Assembly (NCBI RefSeq): GCF_024721975.1
Contig: NZ_JANQBB010000010.1
Location: 1-64,000, forward strand
Length of the DNA: 64,000 bases
Origin: Paenibacillus endoradicis
GTDB lineage: Bacteria; Bacillota; Bacilli; Paenibacillales; Paenibacillaceae
Direction: 5' to 3'
Positions 50,096-59,369 of this stretch are shown here, piece after piece. Numbering within the stretch: the first letter of the stretch is position 1; every line of letters starts with the position of its first letter. The position numbers and the translations under genes are program-made. Below the pieces are notes generated by a model. The model worked only from the letters and a program-made list of their open reading frames with translations, searched no databases and was not told the DNA's origin.

Positions 50096-50143
50096 AAAAA
50101 AGATTGTCCTTTCGGAACTTCCGATATGGACAATCTTTTTTTG
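50096..50143 (+). terminator. atp operon terminator
   Basis: AAAAGATTGTCC and GGACAATCTTTT enclose a CGGAACTTCCG inner stem and are followed by TTTTT. Confidence 0.92.
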
Positions 50144-50235
50144 TTATTATGGAGTATTTAAGGTAATAGGTAGCTAGTTATTAGTGAAGTATAGTAAAAT
50201 ATGTAGTGACTGTAATTCAATCGAGGTGAGACAAG

Positions 50236-52023
50236 TTGGCAATGTTTTCGCAAGAGGTATGGCTTCTTCCTATTATATATATTGTTTCTTTTATAACCAT
50301 TATTACGATAGGCAAAAGCTTAAAACAGGGCGGTGCCTTTATTAATGCGATATTTGCTATGCTCGCATTTGCTTTATCTGTTATTGTACTTATTGAGAGA
50401 TTGCAGCCACATACATTAGACTATAGTTTTCATCTAGATTGGCTTATTATTGGTGATGTCTATTATACGGTAGGGTATGAAATAACGAATCTTACTTCAT
50501 GGTTGCTGACACTAGTATCAGGAGTATACTTCCTTATACATATCATTATGTTACAAAAGAAAGTACAAATAGTTGGATCATCTATATATGCCTATATGAG
50601 CTTATTAATGTTCGCTGTAAGTGGATTACTATTATCTGATAGTATATTAAGTTTCTACATATGTTCCATACTTGTCAGTGTAAGCGTATATCTAATGCTT
50701 GCTCATACTAGTTTTGATTGTAATCAGAAGTTAATATGGCGCTACGTACTATCGCAGATTGTTGCACATACTGCGCTATTAGTCGTAATTGTCGTGTTGT
50801 ACTGGTATATGCCTGATAAATCATTACAGTTTACGATGCTGCAAAATGTATTTGGTGGCCAATCTGAGCAGTTCACAGAAGCGATGCTTTTTTGGTTAGC
50901 ACTTTCCATTCTAGCTAATGTAATTTTTCTAATAGGGGCATTCCCATATTTAAATTGGTTGAAATTAGGTCGATACCAACCACCGTTGCTTCAATTACTT
51001 ATTACTACATTAGGATTTATTATTGTCCCTATATATACACTTATATCTTTTTCTGAACTCGTTACCTCGTCACCAATTATTGTTACGTTATGTGCATGGG
51101 TCGGATTATTATTCGTAGTGTGGTGTACAATCCGTTTATTAGTTCATCGCAACAATGAAGGGTCTTATTATGTTCAGATGAATATTGGGTTATTGTTATT
51201 TGCTTATGGGCATGAAGCGTATGGATTTATGGTAGTACAACTAACGATATGGCTACTTGCAATCATTATCATATATACAACTATGTTACGACATAATAGT
51301 ATTATCATTTTTGGAGCGTTCATGATTGCGGTCATAACATTGGTAGGTGCTCCACCACTAAGCGGGTATTGGTTACAACAATGGTTAGTTACTTCAATAT
51401 ATACTGAAAATACGATCTGGTTCGTACCATCTTTATTCGTATTATTAAGTTCTTCATTAAGTTCAACTGTGTTTTTTATGCGATATTGGAAGCAGGCTAA
51501 ACAGCAATCTAAACAACCAATTACTTCGACAACTCAACTATCTTTGTATGTAGTATTAGCAATTATTGTCCCAGCGATTATGCTAGTTTTCTTTGGTTTG
51601 TTCTGGTTATTAAAAAATGGGGCCATTCATTATTGGCTATTTGGACAACACAACGAAATGGAAATACAAATAGTACCTATACTAATGAGCATGATATTTA
51701 TAAGTATAGGAGTAGCTGTAGGTTGGTTATATAGTGAACGAATGAATGAATCAGTAGAAAAACGCTTCCTTACTATAGAAGAAACTGTTTATAAAATTGC
51801 CAATAACATAAGAGATCGAGCCATTCAACTCAGTTCATATACGGTACAATGGTTTGTGTCGCTAGAACATATCTTATACCAATTATTTACCGTTTGGTTA
51901 CTGTATCCAATACGAAGAATAAGTCATATGTCGGCTAATACTACATTGATCCGTTCTACAGTTTGGATGATTATTATTGTTAGTATCTTTACAGTACTAT
52001 ATACACTTATTGGGAGGGGATAA
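50236..52023 (+). CDS. Divergent NuoL-like antiporter subunit
   Basis: A 595-residue membrane protein with about 14-16 TM helices, distantly like the NuoL/MrpA proton-channel family. The best-kept piece is GAPPLSGYW (canonical GIPPLSGFFSKD), but the following Lys-Asp is Gln-Gln. The TM5 W-E-x-V-G region reads CSILVSVSVYLML, without the key Glu. The HTWLPDAMEGPTPVSAL region reads LNWLKLGRYQPPLLQL. Proton pumping as in complex I is therefore doubtful. TTG start with SD GAGGTGAG. Its SD-linked partner follows. No nuoA-K genes are present. Confidence 0.7.
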   Translation: MAMFSQEVWLLPIIYIVSFITIITIGKSLKQGGAFINAIFAMLAFALSVIVLIERLQPHTLDYSFHLDWLIIGDVYYTVGYEITNLTSWLLTLVSGVYFLIHIIMLQKKVQIVGSSIYAYMSLLMFAVSGLLLSDSILSFYICSILVSVSVYLMLAHTSFDCNQKLIWRYVLSQIVAHTALLVVIVVLYWYMPDKSLQFTMLQNVFGGQSEQFTEAMLFWLALSILANVIFLIGAFPYLNWLKLGRYQPPLLQLLITTLGFIIVPIYTLISFSELVTSSPIIVTLCAWVGLLFVVWCTIRLLVHRNNEGSYYVQMNIGLLLFAYGHEAYGFMVVQLTIWLLAIIIIYTTMLRHNSIIIFGAFMIAVITLVGAPPLSGYWLQQWLVTSIYTENTIWFVPSLFVLLSSSLSSTVFFMRYWKQAKQQSKQPITSTTQLSLYVVLAIIVPAIMLVFFGLFWLLKNGAIHYWLFGQHNEMEIQIVPILMSMIFISIGVAVGWLYSERMNESVEKRFLTIEETVYKIANNIRDRAIQLSSYTVQWFVSLEHILYQLFTVWLLYPIRRISHMSANTTLIRSTVWMIIIVSIFTVLYTLIGRG

Positions 52024-52025
52024 CA

Positions 52026-54242
52026 CTGGTTCAACTGAATCTAATAAGTTTAATTGTTATTCCGATCATAGGGGTTATCGTACTTATGTTGCTACGTCAT
52101 TTTTCTTTACGAATTATTCGTCGGATATCAATCTTCATTTTGTCACTGCCAATAATTATGATCTTATTATTAATATATGAAATATCACGTAATCGTTCAA
52201 TAGAGTTATTTACGATGTCACTTGATAATCTATCTATTCTGCCTAATCAGCATAAATCAATACTTGTACAATTTATGGTAGGGGTAGATGCGGTAACGTT
52301 ATGGCTGATGTTGTTCTCTACAATCATTCTTATGCTTACGGCATTTGCTGGAGTCTACATTAAGAAGCGTCAAAAGCTATTCTATGGACTGATTATGCTA
52401 ATTGAAAGCTTTGTATATACACTTTTTATGGCTAGAGATGGATTGTTACTTATTGGTGTCATAGCCATCATTACGATCATTATGCTCTTTCTTATTGGTA
52501 TATGGGGACAAGATGGCAGTATCGTTGTTGCTAGGAAATTTGCTATATGGCAGTTAGTGGCCTGTGTCTTTTTGCTGCTCAGCAGCTTACTTCTTACCAC
52601 TTTACGCGATGATGATAGTAATGCGGGATACCAATTGTCTTTAACGAATGAAGCTAGTTATATGGTGCAGGAGCAACTGTTGGATGAACAACCCCAGCAG
52701 CAACAGATAAGGCAAACCGCCTTTGTATTATTTCTAATTGGACTATTTTGTATGACTCCGATGATAGGGGTACATCATTGGTTCAAGGAGCTATTTCAGA
52801 AAAGTCATATGGTTGTACTGATGCTTTATTGTGGAACCATATCTATTTCAGGGTGGTATGTACTTTATCGAATTGGTATTATATATTTCTTTGATTTGTT
52901 AGCATCACTTAGTGAAGGTCTAATATGGGTATTAAGTATACAGTTTATATTCTCGAGTATGTTGCTTTGGAAGCAACAACAGCTTAGAGGTTGGCTTGTT
53001 TATGGAGCTTGGGGGCAATTATCACTTATCGGAATCCTTATGCTCACATTGTCCGAACAAGGATTAACTATATCTTTGGTACACTTATTATCTTTCATGG
53101 CGATAAGTGCGTTACTATGCTTCTTACTAGCAACAATTATCGAACGAACAGGTACCGATCTGATTCAAGCATTAAGTGGTACATTGCGCAATCTACCTTT
53201 TCTCGGCGGTAGCTTAGTTGTTGCAATGTTAGCTTGGGTAGGTATTCCTGGATTTTCACATTTCTTAGGTACAGTCCATGTAGTGATTTTAACATTCCCT
53301 TCTAGTCGTTGGATTAGTGTCTTAATAACGCTTGGTATCATATGCAGTATGTTAGTTGCAGTAAGACTATTATATACGTTACAACGAGGACAAACAGATA
53401 TCTCGACTCAGCATCTTAAAGATATGCGTTTTACTGAAGCGATTCCCAATATCGTACTGTTATCTATTATTATATTACTTGGATGCTATCCAATTGTTAT
53501 CGTTGATATGATGGAATTAGAATTGCATAACGTTTATTCCATGTGGAAACATATTATAGATGATGTTCAATGGGATATGGGTTTGATTACTTCGCTATGG
53601 ACAGAAACCGGAGAACCATTCAATACTATTATCGTGTTTGCATTGCTTATGATGCTTGCGATCGGAATAGCTAGTCGTAAACATAATCGTATGGATGCTA
53701 TATTGTATTGGCAGTCATTATTTCAATTACTGGCATTATTTGTTATTATAGCTTCGCGATCCAAGACGGGAATTACAATATATTGGTTAGACCTTGTACT
53801 TTACGTGGTCGTGTATGCAGTGTTACTAGCAGCAACGATATTAGCAGCTCGTAGCTTTAGCCAATCGCTTAAAGGTAATACGATTTCGTCATGGAATGGC
53901 TTATATTATCGTGATCCTCGATTAGCATTTATGATGTTAATACTTATTGTGAACTGGATGGCATTACCGTTTACTTCAGTAGTTCAATTAAAGTTTACTG
54001 CCATTAGTGATTGGATTACGCAGGGCAATTATGGATTGATGACAGTATGGATATTGGTTCATCTTATGATGACAAAAGTATGGCTGGAATGGCTATGTGC
54101 AATATATATCGTTAGTGATACGAAGCAAGTATCCGCTCATATGGAATCGCATTCTAATGGGATTACGACTTTGATATCTCGCAACAATAGCATCATATTA
54201 TTATGCAGTTGTATCGTTCTCATCGCATTGTGTTTCGCGTAA
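52026..54242 (+). CDS. Divergent NuoM-like antiporter subunit with probable CTG start
   Basis: About 738 residues with about 16-18 TM helices. MARDGLLL...FLIGIWG and GIPGFSHFLGT align with the NuoM blocks FWExxLIPMxxLIGIWG and GLPGxxGFVGE, but both Glu residues and the Lys of TM7 (LLKMGGYG, here TISISGWYV) are missing. No ATG, GTG or TTG lies near the SD: GGGAGGGG (52011-52018) is followed 7 nt later by an in-frame CTG that adds a proper first TM helix (VQLNLISLIVIPIIGVIV). The first ATG, 52086, would cut that helix and has no SD. Confidence 0.65.
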   Translation: MVQLNLISLIVIPIIGVIVLMLLRHFSLRIIRRISIFILSLPIIMILLLIYEISRNRSIELFTMSLDNLSILPNQHKSILVQFMVGVDAVTLWLMLFSTIILMLTAFAGVYIKKRQKLFYGLIMLIESFVYTLFMARDGLLLIGVIAIITIIMLFLIGIWGQDGSIVVARKFAIWQLVACVFLLLSSLLLTTLRDDDSNAGYQLSLTNEASYMVQEQLLDEQPQQQQIRQTAFVLFLIGLFCMTPMIGVHHWFKELFQKSHMVVLMLYCGTISISGWYVLYRIGIIYFFDLLASLSEGLIWVLSIQFIFSSMLLWKQQQLRGWLVYGAWGQLSLIGILMLTLSEQGLTISLVHLLSFMAISALLCFLLATIIERTGTDLIQALSGTLRNLPFLGGSLVVAMLAWVGIPGFSHFLGTVHVVILTFPSSRWISVLITLGIICSMLVAVRLLYTLQRGQTDISTQHLKDMRFTEAIPNIVLLSIIILLGCYPIVIVDMMELELHNVYSMWKHIIDDVQWDMGLITSLWTETGEPFNTIIVFALLMMLAIGIASRKHNRMDAILYWQSLFQLLALFVIIASRSKTGITIYWLDLVLYVVVYAVLLAATILAARSFSQSLKGNTISSWNGLYYRDPRLAFMMLILIVNWMALPFTSVVQLKFTAISDWITQGNYGLMTVWILVHLMMTKVWLEWLCAIYIVSDTKQVSAHMESHSNGITTLISRNNSIILLCSCIVLIALCFA

Positions 54243-54276
54243 TAACTTAGTTTCATTTCTAGAAAGAGGTATTATT

Positions 54277-54507
54277 ATGACTACAGGGGTAGAAGGATTA
54301 TTTTCTATAACGCTCATAATATTGAGCATTATTTTCGTTTGGATTCTTATGTCAGAAGTTCGCTGGGATAAAATATTGAAAAAACATACAAGTATAAAAT
54401 CACGGATGTTACAAGTTGTCATTGCTATCGTCATTGGATATTTATTAGGCAGCTTTATTCTTCAGTATTGGGGATACTCCACAATGCTCCAACAATTTAT
54501 AGAATAA
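54277..54507 (+). CDS. DUF1146 membrane protein (YwzB-like)
   Basis: A 76-residue protein with two TM helices (about 7-24 and 47-66) separated by a basic loop (RWDKILKKHTSIKSRM). Length, topology and position between atp/nuo-type genes and murA match DUF1146 (YwzB) of Bacilli. Function unknown. SD GAAAGAGG. Confidence 0.8.
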   Translation: MTTGVEGLFSITLIILSIIFVWILMSEVRWDKILKKHTSIKSRMLQVVIAIVIGYLLGSFILQYWGYSTMLQQFIE

Positions 54508-54853
54508 GTACATGCGAAGATGCAAACACTTGATATACATATATGAGGAATTTTTAATCATTCGATTTTAGTTCCTCATTTACTCAAAACGTATATGTTG
54601 GTATTTGTTTCCTAGCTTCATATCGCCTTTTTAGCAGGAGATAAGCGGACTTATGCACTTTTAATGGAATACATGGAACTCCTTTATATACAAATTGCGA
54701 ACAAATTTGACAAGATATTCACATTAAAAAATTCTCCTTGTCGATTAGTCGCTAATGATGTTAAGATGAAGATTGATGGGTGTATATTTGTCAACAAATA
54801 TGGGATTCCATGGAATATTTATCCGAAAATTATGATTCGCGGAGGGACGCAAG
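54508..54853. other. 346-bp region before murA
   Basis: It holds a hairpin TGAGGAA...TTCCTCA (54543-54580), probably the 3' end of the upstream unit, and a fragment at 54609-54654 resembling the right end of the interspersed repeat (CCTAGCTTCAT...GATAAGCGGAC). A TTGACA near 54708 lacks a clear -10. An overlapping 99-codon frame has no SD and is not called. Confidence 0.4.
54609..54654 (+). repeat. Repeat right-end remnant R10
   Basis: TTTCCTAGCTTCATATCGCC, then a TTTTTAGCAGGAGATAAGCG tail, aligns with the right third of the family (TTCCCTAGCTTCATGTCATC, then TTCTTGGTGCTGACAAGCGA). The left part is not recognisable. Judged a solo, eroded end. Confidence 0.4.
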
Positions 54854-56182
54854 ATGGCAAAGATTATCGTCCGCGGAGGTCAACGATTAATGGGAAATGT
54901 GCGCGTAAGTGGTGCAAAGAACGCGGTACTTCCTATTCTTGCGGCCTCGTTGTTAGCGACTGAAGGCGAAAGTGTAATAACTGATGTGCCCGCTCTTGAT
55001 GATGTTATGACGATTCAAGAGGTATTAGCGTCACTAGGTGCTAAAAAACAATATAATCAGGAAACAATGCGCATCTCTGTTCCTCAAATTACATCCACAG
55101 AAGCGCCTTATGAACTTATTCGTAAGATGCGTGCGTCGTTTCTGGTGATGGGTCCATTATTAGCAAGAGTCGGCAGAGTTAAGATTTCACTGCCAGGTGG
55201 TTGTGCAATTGGTTCTAGACCTATCGAACAACACTTAAAAGGCTTTGAAGCTATGGGTGCTATTATTAATTTGGAACATGGTGCTATTGAGGCAACTTGT
55301 CCTAATGGGCTACATGGTGCTAAAATTTATTTGGATGTAGCTAGCGTAGGTGCAACTGAGAATATTATTATGGCAGCATCATTAGCTAATGGTACAACGG
55401 TTATTGAGAATGCTGCACGTGAACCAGAAATTGTTGATTTGGCTAATTACATTAATGCTATGGGCGGTAAAGTTCGTGGTGCTGGAACAGGCATCATTCG
55501 CATAGAAGGTGTGCAGTCTCTGAAAGGTGCTCATCATCAGGTTATACCTGATCGTATTGAAGCGGGTACTTATATGATTGCAGCCGCGATCACAGGCGGA
55601 GATGTAATGGTTGAAGGTGCAATAGCTGATCATCTAGCTCCAGTAATCTCTAAGTTAGAAGAGATGGGTGTAAAAATTACGAGCAGTGATGCTGGTATTC
55701 ATGTTTGTGCTCCTAAGAAATTAAAATCGGTTGATGTGAAAACATTACCCCATCCTGGATTCCCTACAGATATGCAATCACAGATGATGGCACTATTGTT
55801 AATTTCAGAGGGTACAAGTGTCATTACAGAGACGGTATTTGAAAACCGTTTCATGCATGTAGAAGAATTTCAAAAGATGTCTGCAACAATTAAAGTTGAC
55901 GGTAGATCAGCGATAGTAACAGGTAATACGCCGCTTAAAGGAGCAAAAGTCTGCGCAACAGACTTACGTGCGGGAGCTGCTTTATTATGTGCTGCACTAC
56001 GTGCTGAGGGCGAGACTGTGTTAACAGGTCTTCATCATGTGGATCGTGGTTATGTTGATATCACCGGAAAACTTGCTTCTCTTGGTGCGCATATTGAGCG
56101 TGTAGAGGCTGAAGATGAAGTATTGTCTTCACCAGTGAAAGAGAAGAAACGTTACTCAATTGTACAAGAACTTATGGCATAA
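54854..56182 (+). CDS. murA: UDP-N-acetylglucosamine 1-carboxyvinyltransferase
   Basis: The first committed step of peptidoglycan synthesis: transfer of enolpyruvate from PEP to UDP-GlcNAc. 442 residues; [15 protein letters not shown] near the N terminus and the active Cys117 in [11 protein letters not shown], the fosfomycin target, with Cys intact. ATG with SD GGAGGGA. It precedes spoIID as murAA does in B. subtilis. Confidence 0.97.
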   Translation: MAKIIVRGGQRLMGNVRVSGAKNAVLPILAASLLATEGESVITDVPALDDVMTIQEVLASLGAKKQYNQETMRISVPQITSTEAPYELIRKMRASFLVMGPLLARVGRVKISLPGGCAIGSRPIEQHLKGFEAMGAIINLEHGAIEATCPNGLHGAKIYLDVASVGATENIIMAASLANGTTVIENAAREPEIVDLANYINAMGGKVRGAGTGIIRIEGVQSLKGAHHQVIPDRIEAGTYMIAAAITGGDVMVEGAIADHLAPVISKLEEMGVKITSSDAGIHVCAPKKLKSVDVKTLPHPGFPTDMQSQMMALLLISEGTSVITETVFENRFMHVEEFQKMSATIKVDGRSAIVTGNTPLKGAKVCATDLRAGAALLCAALRAEGETVLTGLHHVDRGYVDITGKLASLGAHIERVEAEDEVLSSPVKEKKRYSIVQELMA

Positions 56183-56199
56183 TGTGATAATAATTATTC

Positions 56200-56248
56200 A
56201 AGGGTGAATATTTTATTCGTATCTATTAGATGATACGAGTAAAACATT
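56200..56248 (+). terminator. murA terminator
   Basis: AAGGGTGAATATTTTATTCG pairs imperfectly with CGAGTAAAACATTCACCCTT, followed by TTTT. Confidence 0.85.
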
Positions 56249-56268
56249 CACCCTTTTTAGCGTGCAGA

Positions 56269-56301
56269 AAAAAGGTGCGTAGCAATACCTCGTAATCACG
56301 A
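56269..56301 (-). repeat. 33-bp direct repeat, left copy (partial repeat end)
   Basis: This segment, with core GTAGCAATACCTCGTAATCA, recurs at 56452-56484 with one mismatch, 183 bp apart. The right copy is the end of repeat R11, so this is a solo duplicate of that element's terminal module. Confidence 0.85.
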
Positions 56302-56344
56302 TCATTATATTGATCTACCTCTCAAATGAAAGATCAAAAAATTG

Positions 56345-56485
56345 GTCGTCAGTACCAAGAAGATAGCATGAAGCTAGGAAACGAGGAGCGGAGCGTACGT
56401 ATTGTGTACGTGAGCACCGAAGGCTTCCGATGAATGCTATATTCGCCGTCGAAAAAGGTGAGTAGCAATACCTCGTAATCACGAC
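56345..56485 (-). repeat. Structured intergenic repeat, inverted copy R11
   Basis: A 141-bp copy with short outer arms GTCGT (56345-56349) and ACGAC (56481-56485). The minus strand shows GTGATTACGAGG-like start, a TCGACGGCGAATA segment, GCATTCATCGG, a CGTACACAATACGTACG hairpin, CTAGCTTCATGCTATCTTCT and TTGGTACTGACG. Its terminal module is duplicated upstream. Confidence 0.75.
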
Positions 56486-56625
56486 TGATTCTTTTGATCT
56501 ACCGCTTAAACTACTTCTAATATGAAGGATCTTTAATCTTCTATTTTTCTCATTACTATTCTAATCTATCAATTCTATTCATAGGCTATAGCATGAAAGA
56601 TGAGAGAAACTAGGCAGAGAGGAAA

Positions 56626-57879
56626 GTGGATCGTTTGAAAAATGGGCATAGTAAGCCTATTACGAAAATTAGTAGAAGATCAATGATGTCCATTCTATTA
56701 GTCTTATGCAGTGTATTAGTAGCTAGTATGCTGATAGTACGATCAACAGAGCCATCTAAGCAGCTAGACACTGATAGAGCTGTAACGGTTGAGATGCCAG
56801 CATTAGCACAGCATTCTACATTGAATGAACCCTCATCCGAGCAATCAAGTACATCATCACGGGATAAATACGACATATGGAACTATGGAATGGCAATGGG
56901 GCTACAGCATGAACAGGATCAAACAACAAGCTTCGGAAGTAAGAACACGAGCTCCAGTGATAATGAGGAAAGCAAGGAGATAGTGGGTAATCAGAATGAC
57001 GAAGATCAACCGGTGATTACAGTATTACTTACTGACAAACAAATCGTTGAACGAGTACCATTAGAACAATATGTGTTACAAGTAACATTAGCAGAAGTAC
57101 CAAACTCATTTGAAACAGAAGCGATTAAAGCTCAAATGTTGGCAGTACGAACTTATATTGTACGTCGGATGATGAATTCATCTAATATGGAGCAACACGA
57201 ACCAAGTGGAGAACAATATATTGTTACAGATACACAGCAACATCAAGTCTATTGGAGTAATGAGCGAATGTTATCCTATCAAGAAGATAAAAGTAATAAG
57301 AAGACACTTGAAAAATTTGAACATGCATTAGAAGAAACAAAGGATCAAATTCTAGTATATAAACAAGAACCAATCGAAGCTGTATTTTTCTCTACTAGTA
57401 ATGGATATACAGAAGCAGCTGAAGATTATTGGGGTTACGATATCGAATATCTTCAAAGTGTAGAGAGCAAATGGGATCAATCTATTTCACCTAGTTACGA
57501 GCAGGAAGTAGCCTTAAGTTATGAGCAACTATATCAATTGCTTGGTCTATCAGAAAATAATAATGATAAGCTCAATATATCAGATGTGGTGCATACTGAT
57601 AGTAAGCGCATTGCTAACTTATCAATTAATGGACAAACTTTTGAAGGGAAACAACTTCGTGAGTTACTAGGATTAGCATCTACTCACTTTACTTGGACAA
57701 AGGATAATAAGGCTCAGACGATTACGTTTACGACGTATGGTTACGGTCATGGCGTTGGTATGAGTCAATGGGGAGCGAACGGAATGGCTCAAGAAGGATA
57801 TCTAGCAAAGGATATTGTTACTTACTATTATAAAGGTGTTCATATCGAACAAGCTTCAAAGCTTGTAAAAAACTATTAA
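56626..57879 (+). CDS. spoIID: Stage II sporulation protein D
   Basis: A lytic transglycosylase of the DMP engulfment complex that trims septal peptidoglycan around the forespore. One N-terminal TM helix (about 20-40) and a 120-residue acidic, Ser-rich linker precede the SpoIID domain (VPLEQYVLQVTLAEVPNSFETEAIKAQMLAVRTY split here into its parts VPLEQYV and LAEVPNSFE). The C-terminal GHGVGMSQWGANGMA motif is intact. The start is GTG 56626 or TTG 56635; both are imperfectly spaced from GAGAGG. 417 residues, longer than the B. subtilis protein because of the linker. Confidence 0.92.
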   Translation: MDRLKNGHSKPITKISRRSMMSILLVLCSVLVASMLIVRSTEPSKQLDTDRAVTVEMPALAQHSTLNEPSSEQSSTSSRDKYDIWNYGMAMGLQHEQDQTTSFGSKNTSSSDNEESKEIVGNQNDEDQPVITVLLTDKQIVERVPLEQYVLQVTLAEVPNSFETEAIKAQMLAVRTYIVRRMMNSSNMEQHEPSGEQYIVTDTQQHQVYWSNERMLSYQEDKSNKKTLEKFEHALEETKDQILVYKQEPIEAVFFSTSNGYTEAAEDYWGYDIEYLQSVESKWDQSISPSYEQEVALSYEQLYQLLGLSENNNDKLNISDVVHTDSKRIANLSINGQTFEGKQLRELLGLASTHFTWTKDNKAQTITFTTYGYGHGVGMSQWGANGMAQEGYLAKDIVTYYYKGVHIEQASKLVKNY

Positions 57880-57943
57880 AAAATAGTATATATCACGTAT
57901 AAAGATAGTCAGATTGGTAACAATGGCTATTGAGGTGATATTA

Positions 57944-58684
57944 ATGAGTGAATATAATCAAAAATCAAAATCAACAGATGAATCTCTTAAAAATGAAAAG
58001 AGAGGTTCTAATGTTGCAAAGTCGGGTTCAGGATTCAAAAAGCTGCTATCGAAAAAATGGTTTTCTCCAGCATTGTTCATGATCACTGCAGCAATTATCG
58101 TTACCTTACTGTGGGTGTACCAGGATGTTAATACAGATAAGCCTACAACAGGTACAGAGGTAACTGAAGGAGTAGAAGGTACTGACAGCGAAGTTATTGC
58201 AGAGGATCCTCTAGATGCAACAGAAGAAATTGCAGCGACTGGTGAAGATATGCAGTGGCCTGTTGCTAACGTCAGTGATTTCCAAGTAGACATTCCATAC
58301 TATGATGCACAAGCAACAGCAACAGAGCGTGAAGCTGCATTAATTCAAGTAGGTACAACGTTCGCTGCACATATGGGTATCGACTTCTCTGATCCAGAAG
58401 GCAAAGCTTTTGATGTACAAGCAGCATTAGCAGGTACAGTAACTTTGGTAGAATCAAATCCTATTAACGGACACCAAGTAGAAATCAGCCATGGTAACGG
58501 ATTTATAACTGTATATCAAAGTTTATCTGAAGTAACGGTGAAAGAAGGAGATGAAGTTACTCAAGGTACAATTATTGCAAAAGCTGGTCGCAGTGATGTT
58601 GAACGTGATCTTGGTAACCATCTACACTTTGAAGCTCGTCTGAATGGCGCTAACGTCAATCCTAACGACTACATCGTAAAATAA
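57944..58684 (+). CDS. spoIIQ: Stage II sporulation protein Q (M23 family)
   Basis: A forespore membrane protein that joins SpoIIIAH across the intermembrane space. Of 246 residues, one TM helix lies at about 45-62, followed by an acidic linker and a LytM/M23 domain. Unlike B. subtilis SpoIIQ, which lacks a zinc His, this one has HMGIDF and HLHFE, a complete-looking HxxxD and HxH set, as in clostridial SpoIIQ. ATG 57944 follows SD GAGGTGAT. It follows spoIID as in Bacillus. Confidence 0.9.
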   Translation: MSEYNQKSKSTDESLKNEKRGSNVAKSGSGFKKLLSKKWFSPALFMITAAIIVTLLWVYQDVNTDKPTTGTEVTEGVEGTDSEVIAEDPLDATEEIAATGEDMQWPVANVSDFQVDIPYYDAQATATEREAALIQVGTTFAAHMGIDFSDPEGKAFDVQAALAGTVTLVESNPINGHQVEISHGNGFITVYQSLSEVTVKEGDEVTQGTIIAKAGRSDVERDLGNHLHFEARLNGANVNPNDYIVK

Positions 58685-58851
58685 AGATATTTGATAAAGG
58701 TACTTCATCCATTTTGGAGGGGTACCTTTATTTATTTTTAAACAGTCATAATCGATAAAAATTTCGCATAATGTGAGTGTCATTTTCATCAAAAAAAAGA
58801 TGTTTTCGTTAGAAAAAACAACTTTATAACGTTCGTAAAAAGATACATAAA

Positions 58852-58879
58852 GAATATCTGCCCGCCCCACTCATATAAT
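58852..58879 (+). promoter_or_regulatory. SigE-type promoter of spoIIID
   Basis: GAATATC (58852-58858) and CATATAAT (58872-58879) with a 13-bp spacer fit the mother-cell SigE consensus (ATATT, 13-14 bp, CATACAAT). spoIIID is a known SigE target in B. subtilis. About 34 nt upstream of the GTG. Confidence 0.7.
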
Positions 58880-58913
58880 GTACCAAACTTAATACGAGTA
58901 GGGAGGCGGGAGC

Positions 58914-59204
58914 GTGCACGATTACATCAAGGAGCGAACGATTAAAATAGGCCGTTGTCTTGTGGAAACGAAACAAACGGTACGAACGATCGCCAAAGAA
59001 TTCGGAGTTTCCAAAAGTACAGTGCATAAGGATTTGACGGAGCGATTGCCAGAAATTAACCCTGAGCTAGCAGATCAAGTGAAGCATATTCTCGAATATC
59101 ACAAGTCAATACGCCATTTACGAGGCGGGGAAGCGACAAAAATCAAGTATAAAAAGAGTACTCCTAAGAAGCGGGAGGTGCTTACAGCAGGCAATACGAA
59201 GTGA
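58914..59204 (+). CDS. spoIIID: Sporulation transcription factor SpoIIID
   Basis: A 96-residue helix-turn-helix regulator that reprograms SigE-dependent genes and helps turn on sigK in the mother cell. The sequence is close to the family from HDYIKERTIKIG on; the HTH spans about 22-45 (TVRTIAKEFGVSKSTVHKDL) and a basic C-terminal tail gives extra DNA contacts. GTG start with SD GGGAGGCGGG. It precedes mbl as in B. subtilis. Confidence 0.96.
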   Translation: MHDYIKERTIKIGRCLVETKQTVRTIAKEFGVSKSTVHKDLTERLPEINPELADQVKHILEYHKSIRHLRGGEATKIKYKKSTPKKREVLTAGNTK

Positions 59205-59369
59205 TTTCGTAGTGTTGCCTATGAGTGTGAAAGAAATACCAATATAATTTCTTTTTTCAAAGAGAGGATTTTCTGTCATTTTGGCGAATAATGTTAGTTA
59301 ACGGTTATTTCCGGTTAGTGGAGATGCGCTAAGTAATGAATACATTATTCGTTGGAGGACTAGAGCCTG

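Noticed and set aside
54664..54963. 99-codon frame upstream of and overlapping murA
   Set aside because: No SD; its last third is murA read in another frame; no similarity recognised.
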